Source: Quercus robur
Lineage: Eukaryota > Streptophyta > Magnoliopsida > Fagales > Fagaceae
Direction of reading: 5' to 3'
Length of the DNA stretch: 64,000 nt
Assembly (NCBI RefSeq): GCF_932294415.1
Contig: NC_065541.1
Coordinates: forward strand, 50,818,290 to 50,882,289
Of the stretch, positions 42,321 to 56,161 are shown in pieces. Below the pieces are notes generated by a model. That model ran no database searches. It was given only the letters and a program-made list of their open reading frames with translations, and was not told where the DNA came from. The position numbers and the translations under genes were made by a program. Each line of letters starts with the position of its first letter. Position 1 is the stretch's first letter.

Positions 42321-45300
42321 ATGGCAATTTTGTCTGTATCAATTTCAGCAACAATCCCAAATTCCCACATTTCTCGCAGCAATGTTTCTCTGAAAACCAG
42401 TTTTCTCAACAACCCACTTGTCAATTTGAAATTTTTAGGAGCCCCCAACAGCAAAAAGAATGGTATGGTTGTGAGGATGAGCTATGAGGCCGGTGTGGGA
42501 GTAATGGCAACGAAGCTAGGCATGATGAGCTTCTTCGAGCCCAATGGCAAGGTTGTTCCAGTCACTGTGGTGGGGTTTAAGGAAGGAAACATTGTGACCC
42601 AGGTGAAAACTGAGGCTACTGATGGCTACAACAGTGTCCAAGTTGGGTACAGAAGGGTCAGGGACCGCAAGCTCACAAAGCCAGAGATGGGTCATTTGCA
42701 GAAAGCGGGTGCTATTCCTATGCGCCATTTGCAGGAGTTTCGTTTGGTTTCTGTGGATGGGTTTGAGGCTAACCAGAGGCTTGTGTTTGATGATCTTTTC
42801 AAGGAGGGTGATCTTGTTGATGTGGCTGGCACCACCATTGGAAAGGGTTTTCAAGGTTTCTTTTTTTGTCTTTACAACTTTGGTTTTTTTTTTTTTTTTT
42901 TTTGCACTTCATTTTTGACAGATATATGTTTTAAGTTTTTGAAATTCTGTTCTTCCTTGTTATGTGAATTATGCTTTGGTTAATTGCTGAGGAGAGAGAG
43001 AATATATTGAGCTGAAGATAAAGAAGTAGGGATTTTGAAATTTTGAATTCACCAGGGAATTGTCATATGATGTTTCTGTTGAAATATGCGCTTTGTAATA
43101 ATTGTGCCATAACCCCCATTAAAATCAGTGCTATATCCTTCCATTTTTACTTAACAATAAGTGTGTGACGAAAGTGAGCCATGGACTAGATCATTAGCAG
43201 TCACCAGTGGAGGAAACTTAGATTTTTGTTATATTTGGGAATTTAGAAATTAAGAGTCAGATATTACCATAAATCCTGGAAGTTACATTTGAGGAATTGA
43301 CCTTTTACAATTGTTCAACGCAATATGTTTCAAAATATACAAAGGGGGAAGGAATGGTAAGCGCAAGGGCAGTGTATGTATTCTAGGGTTTTTTTTCCAA
43401 TATAGTGACTTGCGGTTATTTATCACGTGTGCCTAAAATTTGCAGTTGCAACCTTTTCTAATTTCAATACATTATCACCAACTGGTTTTCTTGAAATATC
43501 TTGTGTATTTTCAAGAGTTTATTGGAGTTTGAGGATGTTCACTTTGTATGAAGTTTTCTCATTCATTCTAACTTCCCAAATTGGTTGAGTGTAGTGTCAA
43601 GGGATTCATGAAATTGTTCAGTTATATATGGGTTAAACAAGGGGAAATTTTGGTTGTGCATTGCATGGAAAGTTCGCCAAGCTTTATTAGTTTGAGCTGT
43701 TGTGCCCTATCTAGAAATGGTGACTGACTCTAGTGTGAGGATTTGTTGCTGAGATACCTTTCAAGAACATTGCATTTTGTGAGGAAAAAAGAAACATAGG
43801 GTCAATTATAGATTATCCTTTGAATAGCGGCCATGGTTTGTAACTCATAATTTAGTGAAACTTCTCCCATCAAGATGGTTGGAGAGAAGGTTGTAGACTT
43901 CTGTCAAATTTTTCTTCAACATATATCTTTCATAGTACTTGGAGGGGTAGACTTCTAGTGTACTCCTTTTTTTATTATAAATGATGTCATAATGCTGCAT
44001 CTTGCCAAATTTTCATGACAATATACCCCCTTGTTGGTAACACCCCCACCCTTGCCTTTTTTTTTTAAATTTATTTGTTAAGGTACACACATGCACCCAG
44101 CAAATTTTGAACCAACAACCTCACCCTCTATCAAAATTTTGTTGGCGGAGGAAGTGACATTCGAGCTAGAACTCATTGTTACCCCTTTGTTGGGAAACTT
44201 GAGGAAAGCAAAATTCAATGTTCATTCTTTTATTGCTTTTTAACAGCTTCTAAGAAGATATGAAACTGAATTGAGCACAGATGATGTAGCTTTTCTATAT
44301 TCCTCATTCTTATGTAAAGTATTGTGTGGTGACCTAGAAAACTTGGTTAGACGCCAACTTAAACCTATTAATGTTGATTGATTTTGGACCTAATTGATTG
44401 TGACTGATGCTATGGATGCTGATTGGTGCGATTAGGGATTTTATTCTATTTTATTTTATTTTAACATAATATGTAATGTAATATTCTTATTATGAGTTTA
44501 TTTCCTTTCTATGTTGGGATGTTATTTGAGGACCCTTTTCAAGGGCCTAAGGTTCACTATTGTAGATAGATAATGAAATTTGGGTTGGAAGTTTGCTTTC
44601 AGAGCTTGGTGCGGATCCCAAGCAAGACTAGGTGTTGATGCTAAGGTTCCTATCTTTATCTCATTCTTTGTGTTGATTCCAAGCAATCCTAGGTTCTATT
44701 TATTTGTTTTCATCTCTTGGTTCTAATTCCAAGCAAATCCTATGGGTTTATTCCTAAGTTTTTCAACTTTTTTCTTTCTTATTTATATTTTCCAAACACA
44801 TGTTCTCCTCGAGACTTCATTGTCCTGCATCAAAAAAACTATGCCAAAGAAAACTCAGGAGAACATATTGTGCTTGCATATTTATTCAAAAAGAAAAATA
44901 TATGTTTGATTCCTTTAACAACATATCTCTCTCATCTTTCTTTATAGGCAACATTTTCTTCAAGCTTTATAATTTTTTTCTCTATTGCATTATAAACTGA
45001 AAGAAAATATGATCAATTCACAACTTTCTGTTCCTTGTTATAAAAAGGTTCTTTTAGTTTAGGCAAGGATTGAATCAAAAATCAGAGTAGAATATGGAAC
45101 TTTCTATCACTCGTCTTTGTTGTTATGTTTATTTTTATTCTTTTAGTTCTTGTTTCTTTAATGATATTCGTCATAGGAGTCTCAATCATGCCAAATTTCA
45201 AAGGGGAAACAAAACAGGTTTAGAAGGGCATATTGTTACATGCAGCCTGTTTCAAACTTGGTATGTTTGTTTCTCTGTAAAATAGCCGTTCAAACTCATG

Positions 45301-46234
45301 TTTGAATGGTGATAAAGAAATCTTTTGCAATGACATTGGCTTTGCAAACTCATGTTTCTTTTACAATGTAACATTCTATCCAAAAATAGCCATACAATCA
45401 TTTGAAACATCCTGGGATTATGTATGGCCACAATCCTGGGAAAACAGTCAGGAGAAGGAACATTTGAAAAGACTCCTGTAGCTAGGTTTAGCTATATGAA
45501 CCACTCTTCCGTTTATGTTGCTGAGATCTTTCCATGAACAGAAGATCAAAATAGGTTGGATTCTAATTTGTAGGTCTTGCTAAACTTCCCAATTTCTCAT
45601 GTCTTTATCCTCTAGTTATACAACATGTATAGGCAGACACATTTTAAATTGTTATGAGGAGCTCTGAATGTGTGCTGTAGTAATGTCCTTCCAGAATTGA
45701 GAATTAGATCTTTTGGAACTATCCATATTTAAGTTAAAACATAAACTGTTTATCTCCAACATCTCTCTAGTTTAAGCTTGTAATGTCCAATACTGGGGGT
45801 CATAATGTAGTAAGTTGACTATACAACAACAACAAAGCCTTAGTCCCAAAAGTTTGGGGTCGGCTAAATTGACCATACAATATCTTATAATTATGTTCAG
45901 GCTTTTCTCTGATTTGCACCTCATTTTTGTTTAATTTTCCACAGGTGGAATCAAGCGACACCACTTCAAAAGGGGTCCAATGACCCATGGTTCCAAGAGT
46001 CACAGAGCTCTTGGATCCATTGGTGCTGGAACAACACCAGGTCATGTATACAAAGGAAAGAAGATGCCTGGTAGGATGGGAGGAACCAAGAGAAAAATCA
46101 GAAAGCTTAAGATTGTCAAAGTTGACAACGATCTTAATGTTGTCATGATTAAAGGTGCTGTCCCTGGTAAGCCTGGAAATCTTTTGCGTATAACTCCAGC
46201 AAAGATTGTAGGGAAGAACATACCAAAGAGTTAA
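42321..46234 (+). CDS. RPL3: Plastid 50S ribosomal protein L3 (uL3c)
   Basis: Two exons, 42321-42855 and 45945-46234, split within a Gly codon; 274 aa. The first 50 or so residues are Ser/Asn-rich with few acids, as in a chloroplast transit peptide. The mature part is bacterial-type L3: [47 protein letters not shown], then [25 protein letters not shown], and a C-terminal [21 protein letters not shown]3 is an early assembly protein of the large subunit near the peptidyl-transferase centre, and its central loop carries [10 protein letters not shown] 42321 is preferred because it opens the transit peptide. The single intron is long (3089 bp) and contains a minus-strand SINE and a short repeat. 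Confidence 0.95.
44075..44165 (-). mobile_element. SINE in plastid L3 intron, minus strand
   Basis: Reverse complement contains TTCTAGCTCGAATGTCAC (A-box-like), CTTCCTCC, GAGGGTGAGG and GGTTCAAAATTTGC (decayed B-box), then GGGTGCATGTGTGTACC. Same family as 21246 and 23792. Confidence 0.6.
45823..45862 (+). mobile_element. SINE-like 3' end fragment
   Basis: ACAACAACAACAAAGCCTTA followed by GTCCCAAAAGTTTGGGGTCG is a wording I know as a widely dispersed plant retroposon end. Only the short conserved segment is present, about 80 bp before exon 2 of plastid L3. Confidence 0.5.
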
Positions 46235-49200
46235 CTGCCTATTTTTGTGTATGCTTTAATGTACTTTGAATTGTCAAATCACTACGATACTTTTCCCAAG
46301 TAGAATTTAGTAAATCTGGTTGTTGGTATATTATTTTTGCCAGTAAATGAGTTTGGCATTATTGATGTCTTTAGCTTATGTTAATAATTGGTTTTTAACA
46401 TACTAACTGCATTTTCTGCGTTGTCAAGATAAGACAAACCCTTTCATGTAGGCATGGCAATGAAGCAGATATCATATTCCCTTGCCCATTTTAATAGCAT
46501 TGTTTATTTGTAAGTTCGTTATTTTTCTCAGTTTGTTGCTTGGTTGAAAAATGTCAAGTTTGCCATCCTTGTGTGCTTGGGCCATGTGTCACAATGTCAA
46601 CAAAGGACTAAATGCTTTACATGCTAAGGTTATTAAAAATTTAAAAGTAAAAGGATCTGGTGTGCCCATGTTAGAGCTTGGTTTTGTTCAGAACCAATTT
46701 GGCAAATTGTCTTCATGGCTATGCAAGTTGTTCTTTTGAACTTCTACTTTTTGACCTAGTCATTTTCTTTAATTTCATGTATTTAAGAACTTTTTTTGAG
46801 TTGGTTTGGCCGCGTCATTGAGTATCGAGGATTGCCTTCTACATTGATGGTTTAGATGCTTTCTTATTGCTATTTTATATGCTGGTTAATTAAGTTGTTC
46901 TCACAAATCTTAATGTGCTGGCAAGAGCACAGAGTTACTAATGATTGCCAGCTCCCTCAATCTTAAGCTCATAAACGCTGAAATCACGTTATCAGTTTAA
47001 ATTAAATATTTTAATTTGGCTGAATCTTGTTACACACTCTCATTGCACACTCTGTGCACGCTCAAAATGATTTCACAATTTTAACTGAAAACATGATTTT
47101 AGCCCACGTGGTAGTGTGTGTACTGTGAGTGTGCAATAGCCAGTATGATAATCATTACTCTTTCAATTTCACCTGAAGAGATTGCCACAAATACCTTGAG
47201 AGAGTATGTATCTTTGCCACTGTAATCAGCTTGTTGTGTGTTGGGGGGCATGGGCACAAAATGGAACCTTTAAATATGATTGGAAGATGAGAATGCAGTT
47301 GCTTTTCAAAGAACAGGACAAGTATAAAATCAAGGGATACCCTTGGACTCATGAGTCCATTGTTTGGTAATGTAACTCAAACAACAGTTTTTAATGTTTA
47401 AACACTGAAAATTGTGGGCTCCAAAAAAAATAACATGTTTGGTAGAGTGTGTACATTACACCAGCCAAGGCATGTGAGAATGCTGGCATAGTTGGAACCA
47501 AGCCGTACACGTGGAATAGATGTGAGCAAAAGAAAGGGACGCTAGTTGAAGAAGGGATTTTTGGCCCATGCCAATGGCGTGACTATCGTGAGAAAGAGTG
47601 AGATTTGCACCTGACATGGACAACCAACACTTGCACAAAATGGGAGAATGCGATCCCCCCATAGTCAAATGCTATAGAATACCCCATAGTCAAAGACACG
47701 TGTATTACTCCTAATATCCCTGATGTCCCTTTCCTTGTCCAAGGTTTGCCCCCCACGTAGTAACAGAGCCGCCCTCAGTCCCACTATCCTGACATTGGCA
47801 TGCTTTATCTCACCTCTAACCACTATATAGTAGTGGTAGCTATTTTAAGATTCAAATGGAGGAATCACAGTTTGACACCCGTCCTTATGTACTTGGTAGC
47901 ATTTCTTGAACTATAAGAGGAACATGTTGCTGAAGCATTAGGGTAAGAACCAAGAAAGAGAACCTAAGAGAACAACTAGAAAGTTTGGGGTGGGAAAGTG
48001 AGGTAGAGAGAAAGGTATCCTTTGGGAAGGAATATCACCATTGTACAAAACTTTAATTTTCTTGATATAATAAAAAACAAAAGAGAGCAAGGGCCATTCC
48101 TCTTGCTCACTAGTGATTTTTCATCCCTTTCAAAAGGATTTTCCATGTATCTCTCATGTCTCCTTTACTTTTTATGTTATACTTTCTCTTTCTCTTGACA
48201 TCAAAGTGTTAAAAGCTTTCATTTTTTGTGTTCTTAATCTTTTTCACTTAAATGTACTGTTAGATCTGTCATCCACTCTTTTACACTACTGGTAATCTAA
48301 CTTGCACGTACAGGGTGTTTTTTTTAAGAGTGTCTGAGTTACGTTTCTCATTTTAGGGTGTTTAAACACTAAATTTAGAAAACGTCTCTTAACAATTTTC
48401 AGTTTTCAAATAACATTATTTAATGACACTTTTATAAATATTTTAAAAATTGTAGGTCTCACTGATTAGACTGCATGTCATCACTTTTTAAAAAAAAAAC
48501 ACACGTACCATACACATAATTATGTTTTTTCACTTTTGAAAAGACGTTATTAGAAATATAATACCAAACACATTTTTTTGCATTATGAATATTTTAAACA
48601 CATGTTTTTACAGTACTTTTTAAACCACAATTTTCACATCATTTTGAATAACAATTGTCGAACATTTCTACCAAACAGGTTGCATCTGATGGAGTCTTGG
48701 AAAGATAATGGGGTTTCAGTTTTCACTGCTAAAAGCAATGGCCAATGGGACTTGATCCTTCAAAAGAAAAATAGGTGATGAGACTTACTCAGAATTTAGG
48801 AATATACCATTCCACTTCTTGCTTAGCATTTCCTGTGAAGTAGTAGGTCCATATCAGATTCAAATTAGGTGCAATACCTAAGGTATTGCGCTTGATGCAA
48901 TAGTAATACAAGGTTGAGATTGAAAGTTCAAAAAATAAATTTCAACTATTGAATAAAAAAAAGTTGAAAAAGTTAAAAAGTTAAAGTTAAAAAATGAAAG
49001 TGGTAAAAATTAATGTGAGTGGGTGTGATGTAATTGCAAACAAAAGATCTAAATCCGTCCATATCTTTAATAAAATAGAGTTTACATATTGATTATGTCC
49101 CCACGATGAGAAAAGCAAACAAAAGATCGACAGAATACAATATGCGTATTTTTGTTTTTGTTTTTTCGACTCTTAAATACATTAGAGAAAATACATTATA

Positions 49201-50556
49201 ATCATATCCCATTTCTTGACACATATCTTGTTTAAACGCCAAGTTAGGTTGAATGACGATCAAAGGTTAATTCCCGGATGATGGATCCAATTAAGCTTCT
49301 CAAAAAGTTTTGGGTATTTATTTAGTTATTTTTTTAAAATCTAACTCCTCTATCCTTTATCTTTTTCTTTTTCTTTTTTCAAAATAAAGGTGTACTTATA
49401 GGGATGTTGAGGTATTTTCGCAATTGTCCACGATTCCATGGGATAGAAAAATAATTGTGCTGGGGGAAGAGGGCTTGCACGAGAGAGAGAGAGAGAAATG
49501 AGACTTTTTCTTTTGTGAGTTTGTCACGAGAATGGTTGGCACTTGTAAAATTCATTTATTAGCTCCGACTATGAGACAAGCTATAATGCAACCTCTAACA
49601 ACTCCATTTTCTACGCGACAATGAAGAAAGTCATTGTCCACAAATTTCATGCCATCCCCTGACTCAGTAGCAAGTACCCATTGATGCTATGATCTCTCTC
49701 CTTTCTTAACTGGGATTGAAATTCCATCACTCAGTTTTTAATATCAAATTATCCAAAGCTATGATAATACAAGCTTGTTTAAGTATTGATGACTTATCTT
49801 AAGAACTATAGAATATTTTGATCCTAATTCTCTACTCGTGAACTTGAATTTAGTGACAACAAATTTGTCATTAAAGTAGTTATTAATAATATGACACTTG
49901 TTTAATTGAAAGTTTGACTGCTTTAAAAGAGACTGTTATTGACCAAAGATTTGTTTAAACTTATGATTAAATAGTTCCAAAAGGAAAGAGAGAAAGAAGG
50001 ACGACCAGAAGAAGACACTCGGTTTGTTTAATTGTGTTTTTATTTTTATAAATTGCTTAGCAATATCAAAATGAAAATTCTAGGATAAGAACATTTTTAA
50101 TGGTTTTATTTTTTCTAAACTGAAAACAAATCAAGAAACATCATTTTAATGTTCTTTAAGATCATGCCGTTGTCAATAGTATGGTCACATGATTGCAGTA
50201 TATATATGACAAGAAGTGGGGGTGAACTTGCTTCTTTCATCATTGATTCATAGCAACATGTATGGAGCACAAATAAAATTGGTGTGCTTATGCTGGTCCA
50301 TGCACCAAGCCTAATCCTCCCAAAAATAAGCCAAGATGATTGGAGTCCAATCATTGGACCGCATATCTTCAAGTTATTTCTGCTTCTTGCTTTTTGGATT
50401 TTCCAAACTTGGAACACAAATCAGAGAAATGAAATTCAGAATTTATCAAAATAATGAGTTCAGTGTGAAATGAAATTGTGACAATATTGAGGATCAATAG
50501 AAATATCACATACTACATCCTAAGAATAATGGTGTAGAATATGGGCAACAACATTA
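46235..50556. other. Gene-free stretch of 4.3 kb
   Basis: Starts with the plastid L3 3' UTR. Short ORFs near 46551, 47456, 48113 and 50115 lack any recognisable family. A small foldback lies at 47042-47137. A decayed element with GTTTGGTA/TACCAAAC-type ends may span about 48310-48680. No gene is supportable. Confidence 0.5.
47042..47137. repeat. Small foldback element
   Basis: Arms ATTGCACACTC (47042-47052) and GAGTGTGCAAT (47127-47137) are perfect inverted repeats around a 74-bp loop, with partly matching flanking sequence. Looks like a short MITE; no TSD was established. Confidence 0.55.
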
Positions 50557-50892
50557 GGTCCGTTTGGATACAGCTGAAAACTGAAAACTGAAACTGAAAA
50601 TTGAAAAACACTGTAACAAAATAATTTTTAAATGTGTGAATAATATCGTGGGACCCATTTTTAATGAAAAAGTTGCTGAAAAGTGAAATTTGTGGGTCCA
50701 TGAACAGTACACGATGTGCTGTGATTGGATGAAACAAATTGAAAAAGTCAAAATTTGCGGTTACTGTTCATTAAACAGTACATGAACAGTAACTGCAGCA
50801 CTCAAAAAGTTCAAAAACGCGTGAAAAAAAAAAAAAAAAAAAAAAAATGGAAAACGCATACACAAACGTAAACTCCCTATCCAAACGTAGCC
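50557..50892. mobile_element. MITE with GGTCCGTTTGGATA ends
   Basis: The left end GGTCCGTTTGGATAC and the right end (reverse complement GGCTACGTTTGGATAGG) are terminal inverted repeats. Internal palindromic wording around ACTGTTCAT and ATGAACAGTAAC is present. The flanks read TTA on the left and TAA on the right, so the TSD is either TA or a decayed TWA. Superfamily not decided. Confidence 0.65.
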
Positions 50893-51298
50893 TAAGTGAT
50901 GGTTTTTTTTTTTTTTTTTTTGGTAATTAGATGATTGCATAGATTTAAACAAAAGTTGGGATAAAGCCTATCATAGATTCATAATACATGCCGACATTGT
51001 TGTAGCAAAGCAAAATGCAATGTCAACTATCAAATACAATAAAGTCTTGGTGTAGATCTGCTTTCTAGGTAGCATCCGCACATTAATTAGTCTTGTGGAA
51101 GCAATACTTTATCTTTACCAGAGCTATTTAACTGAGCAGGTTCCTGTAGTCAATGAAAAGAGATGCACGATGTAAATTACTATCAGCAGAAATATTACTA
51201 ACCCAAATCACAAACTACTTTTGCATCAATTTCAATTTCTACTACCCTTAAATTTTGATTAACACACAAACTACTTTTACCAGAGTCTTGTTTCCTTA

Positions 51299-51979
51299 GA
51301 GCATCAGCACTGGAGAATGCAAATGCTAAATGTAAGGAGAATTTGGCATTTCAAGCCCCAAAGTACTCAGCATCAGGGAATGCAAAACCAAAGTATTGCA
51401 AATTTTTTTGCAATACTGCTACAGTGCAATTCTAAAGGTAGAATTGCACTGTAACAGTATTGTAAAAATATATATATATATATTTTAATCAATTTTCCCC
51501 AAAATTTCTCTGTCCTCTCTGTCATCATATTTGTTCTCTTCTCTCTCTTTCTTCTCTCTTTCTCATCTGCTCTCTCCTCTCTTCAGACCCAAACACCATC
51601 CACCTCCCAATATCAACATCACACATCACAGTGATTCATTTTTTCTAGTGGGTTGCGGTTTGGTGGGTTCTATGGTTTTTTTTTTTTTTTTTTTTTGCTT
51701 GCTGTGACCGATGCTTAAAGGAAGATCGCCAGTGTTTAGGTCGAAGATCACCAATGTTTGGGTTGGAGATTGGTGATGGGTTTGGTGGAGATCGGCGTGG
51801 GTCACGGAGATCGGTGATGGTTTTGTCACCCCCAGAAACCAACAAGACCATGGATTCAGCCATGGCTGAGACAAGAGGGAGAATCCGAGATAGCAGAGAG
51901 AGGGAGTGAGACGGATCTAGTTGTGGAGGGTTACAAATCTGGTTGTGGGATAGAGTAGCATTTCCTGATACTAACACTC
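51299..51979. mobile_element. PIF/Harbinger-like element with TTA TSD
   Basis: Flanked by TTA at 51296-51298 and 51980-51982. The left end GAGCATCAGCACTGGAG-AATGC matches the reverse complement of the right end GAGTGTTAGTATCAGGAAATGC. The interior has a CT-rich block (about 51500-51590), a T20 run and a GC-richer part with repeated GGAGATCGG/GGTGATGG words. The ORFs in it have no transposase motifs, so it is non-autonomous. A 3-bp TTA TSD fits Harbinger. Confidence 0.7.
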
Positions 51980-51982
51980 TTA

Positions 51983-53180
51983 GAAGTCATTGTCTAGGGA
52001 AAACTAGAAGTGCCGAGGATAATAATTTGGGAAAAGAAGTCTAGTTTCTTTAGAAGTCATTGAATGTAAGAGTGTTTAATGATCTTTACGGCCTACATAC
52101 TCTAGAAACTCTTTATTACCACTTTCCTTTATATGCACTAGTACCTTAATTAAATAATAATTGCAATAATTTAACATAACATACACGAATTTAAGTGAAT
52201 AGCTGTAGTTCTGTGTCAACGAGCCCCACAAGAGGAATCTGAGTTCGAACCACAGGTTGCTGTATATGTGGTGATGTCTAGAATTGCCAATAGAAGAGAG
52301 AGAACTAAACTATTGATGGATAACCGTAAGACATTTGTTAATGAACCATTTTTTAAAAATTATGATATCATTTTTGTGAAAAATATAAAAATTTATAATA
52401 AAAAATCAGTTTTTTTGTCTTCCATAAAAAGTTTTTAAACATATTTTATAAACTAATGACCTTAGAACATCCGTTTAACTTTTTTCATGAAAAAATTATG
52501 AGACCACAACTAATTCTATACTCATTTTCACAATAATTCAATGTGGCTGATTATAAGTGGTGAAAAAAAAAAGTTTTTGGTCCATGGAAAATAGTTGTAA
52601 AAATGGATGTAAAATTATTTGTGATCCTTAAATAACTTGTAATTATTTAGTTGCTGACCTAATAAATTTGGGATACAACTTGTGCCTAATGCTTTTTTGC
52701 ATTGGACACATTAAGATGCATGGGCTTGTGCCTAATGGATTTTTGCACTGCACATGCTAAGATGCAGGCCCATGTTCAATTTTAGACACGTCTGTATTTT
52801 AAAAGCACGGGACTTTTAAAAGCACCGGACAAAAGCTTCGATCTATAAATTTGTTCAAAATCTAGGTTGGAAAATTTCACCGACATTTCTTTTTCCAATT
52901 TATGCAAACACTTTATTATTGAATATGAAGAATTGCTAGGAACGTTCAACAGGCTAGAGAATGCTACCTCAGTTTCTGTCAAGAATAGCCTTTAATGTCA
53001 AAAAACATGGCCACAGAGAAGACCCAAGTCATTGACTTTCCAACCACCCGGAATATAAATTGTCTCTTGAATATGTCAACCTAAGCCATTCAAAAAGATC
53101 AACAATTAAATTAAGCTGTAGCATTAAAAAGGAGCTTACTCAATCTTAACGATTAAATATGCGTATAATAAAGGGGTTTC
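51983..53180. other. Gene-free stretch with a SINE-like fragment
   Basis: At about 52200-52290 there is a tRNA-like fragment with the B-box word GAGTTCGAACC. The word TTAGAAGTCATTG occurs twice (51980 and about 52050). The rest is AT-rich without recognisable features. Confidence 0.4.
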
Positions 53181-53520
53181 AGTCTATTCATAAGATGCGT
53201 CACAACTCACAGCCCAAGGAAGTCCAAGTTCCTCACTATATCTCTAATGTCATTGTTATTGTTAGGGCAAAAAAATAATATTAGTGTTAGTTTCAAATTT
53301 GAACCAATAACAACTAAATACTTGTGATTTGTTGTAAAAATATTGTAGACGTAGCATCTCTCATATTATAATAGAAAAAGTTAATGGATACTCTAAAAGC
53401 ATTAATTTAGAAAATATTTTTAGAAACTTTTTATAGGAAAAGAAAAAAAGTAACTAATTGTTTTTACAGTTTTTTATATTTTCCAATAGTGTCAAAACTT
53501 TTTAAAAATGATTTATTAAC

Positions 53521-54336
53521 TATAGGGATGACAGACCCAGAAATGTATATTGAGCCGTGAGCCTTGTCTGAGGACATTTAATAGTCCGAAGATGGGTAAA
53601 CGTTATCATGGAAAGGTGCACTAGTGAATGAAGAAAAGAGTTTGGTCATGAGGGTCCAGGAAGGAGGTCCAAGGACAAATGCCACCTCGACTTAACAGAG
53701 CAGAGATCAAAAGGGTGGGCCTGCCCCCAAGAGTAGCGTTTTGGGCGGTTCTACTAGTAAGGACGAGCATCAGGAAGGGATAAGACAATGGGAAAGTAAG
53801 AAATATCTAAAGGAAAATTGTTGTTACTGCATTGAATGCTCTGTAACTAACTCTCTGACCACATTAATGTGAAAGTGATACCTGAATAGTGATATTTAGC
53901 CTTACAGTTACCTCTAGAAAAACTTCAGGAATGTGCTGATGGGATAAGGATTAAAGCTAGACATTTGATTAACACGTGGATGGCTGAGAATGGAGCGAAG
54001 AAGGGTAATATAAAGAAGAAGAATCCCATTGTAGAAGGGGATCGGAGAATTTGTAAAGGAAACACTGTAACATTGAGAACTAAAATTGTACTCAAATCTA
54101 AGAATAATATAATCCAGAACTACTCTTCTCGGACTTAGCCAAGGAAGAATTTCTTTGCAAAAAATTGTTTCCCTTTGTCTTTTCCTTGCTTTCTCACCAT
54201 CTTTAGTTCATTGGGAACATTGTCCAATTCATTGAAGCCTAGATTTTAGCCCACTCTCTACAAATTTTTTGTATTGGGCTCTTTGGGCCTTAATCTTTTT
54301 ACCTTGTGAGCTTAGGATCCAAAACCTGCCCTTACA
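53521..54336. mobile_element. Solo LTR, about 816 bp, in duplication copy A
   Basis: Bounded by a perfect 5-bp TSD TTAAC (53516-53520 and 54337-54341). The paralogous block near 58790 has the uninterrupted site TTTATTAACAATTATCC, which proves the limits. The right part contains CCCACTCTCTACAAAT (54250-54265), shared with the LTR at 12031-12670, and ends CTGCCCTTACA. There is no internal region. It is a fossil that inserted into, or survived in, only one copy of the duplication; likely young relative to the duplicated sequence. Confidence 0.88.
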
Positions 54337-54888
54337 TTAACAATTATCCTAAGGATATGCATAATTAAAATTCATTATAATCACTTATATAAGTTGAGTT
54401 TGACATTTTTCTATTAAAAAAAAGAAGAGAAAAGAAGAAGAAGTTGAGTTTGACGTATATGTTTGATGTGAGACTTAATACATATTCGTGCAATATAAAC
54501 TTGTACAATCTCATCCAATCCGCACATCTCGAACTATCACACTAAAATGGACCACACAGACTTTTTTGCGAAATTTGGATGAGGAATATTCGGGGAATGA
54601 ACTAGCTATATAAAAGGTTGCTAGAGTTATGATGCAGCACCAAAATCTGTTATCTTATTAAGGCGGTATTCAATCAAATTAATTAGACACACAAGTGTGA
54701 GGGGCTTGAGAAAAATAAACCATCACGTACCCTTCGCACGATGATTACTCCACAAATATAAGTGCTTGTGAGGTGTAGGAGGCAATGGTCTAGTCTCAAA
54801 CCTCCAGGGGGAGTTTCACACATGTATACACTTAGATTAAGCTAGAATAGAATCTATATCTTGTATTAAAATATATATATATATATAT

Positions 54889-54919
<31 letters not shown>

Positions 54920-56161
54920 CCGTAGTTAAGGGTTTATAAAAATTCAACACACACGGGAACATTAATGTATATAAAAAAAAAAAAAAAAAAAAAATTAACG
55001 TTATTATTATTTTCTTTTTTGGCTTACAAGTGAGGATAGGATGAGAGGAATGTAGATTCTCCCTACAAAGAGAATTAAATAATATTACTAAGTTATAAAA
55101 CCCTTTTACATCATACAATTTTATCTATAGTTAACTCTAATCTTCCAATCACTTTTTTTTTTTTTGGTTGTTAAGCTCATATGAAAGTGTTTTCAATCAA
55201 TCACTTCAGTTATTTCAAACTAAAAAATGGTTTAATCTAAATAATTCAACACCAAAATGTATAACATTCAAGTTAGCAGATAATACCTTAAATATTTGAG
55301 AATAGATGACTAAATCAAATGGGTAGTTTGTTGTTTTTTTTTAGTTAGGGTATAAGTTGATAGGGTCCGATTAACAAATGCTCTTAGGAAAATTAATAAT
55401 AAACAATTTTATGAAAGTTTTGACATTACTTTTATGAGAAATATAAAAAATTGTCAAAAATATTAACTGCATTTTTCTTTTTCCATAAAAAAATTCTAAA
55501 AATATATCATAAATCAATGCCTTTAGGACATACATTAACTTTCCCCAAAAATTAATTTTTTCTTTTACATAAAAAGTTTCTAAAAAAACTTCCTAAATTA
55601 ATATTCTTAGGACATCCGATAACTTTTTCCAAGTTGATATATGGTATGCAACTATTATAACATCCTAACATTTCCAAAAGAGACAATAATGTTGGAAAAC
55701 TTGAAGGCAAGTGGAAGCATATTAACATGGGAGAAGCCAACTAATTATTTTAGGTTTCTAGTGTTTTTAATCTTTTAAGTATTTTGGTAATGTAATTATT
55801 ACAACAAGTGAAGAAGGAGAAATTTGAACCCTAATCTAAGATTTTTGTCACCAAACCTCTTATGATGTCCCACATTGATATTAAATTAGTTGAGCGTATG
55901 TTGTGTGTTGAGTCTCTTATATGCATATACTATGTTCAATTCATTGGGGTTTTATAAACAACTACAATTAATCTCAATTGTGATCTTTTGAGCTATAACA
56001 CTAGTGTTTTTTCTTGGATTATTACAAATGATATGAAAGTCAACTTGGTAATCTTCTATAGGCTCAGCAACACCTACCGCATGGACCTTGATGAGGGTGT
56101 TAGAAATTTAGGTGAGGGAGGATACCCCATATATTGATATTTAATTCTTTATATTTAACAA

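Noticed and set aside
42516-42854. Minus-strand ORF across plastid L3 exon 1
   Set aside because: Antisense shadow of a well-supported coding exon.
48310-48680. Possible element with GTTTGGTA/TACCAAAC-type ends
   Set aside because: Terminal words are loosely matched and no TSD could be shown, so it is mentioned only in the spacer note.
51626-51977. Two overlapping minus-strand ORFs
   Set aside because: They lie wholly inside a TSD-bounded non-autonomous element, show no family motif and run through a poly(T) tract.
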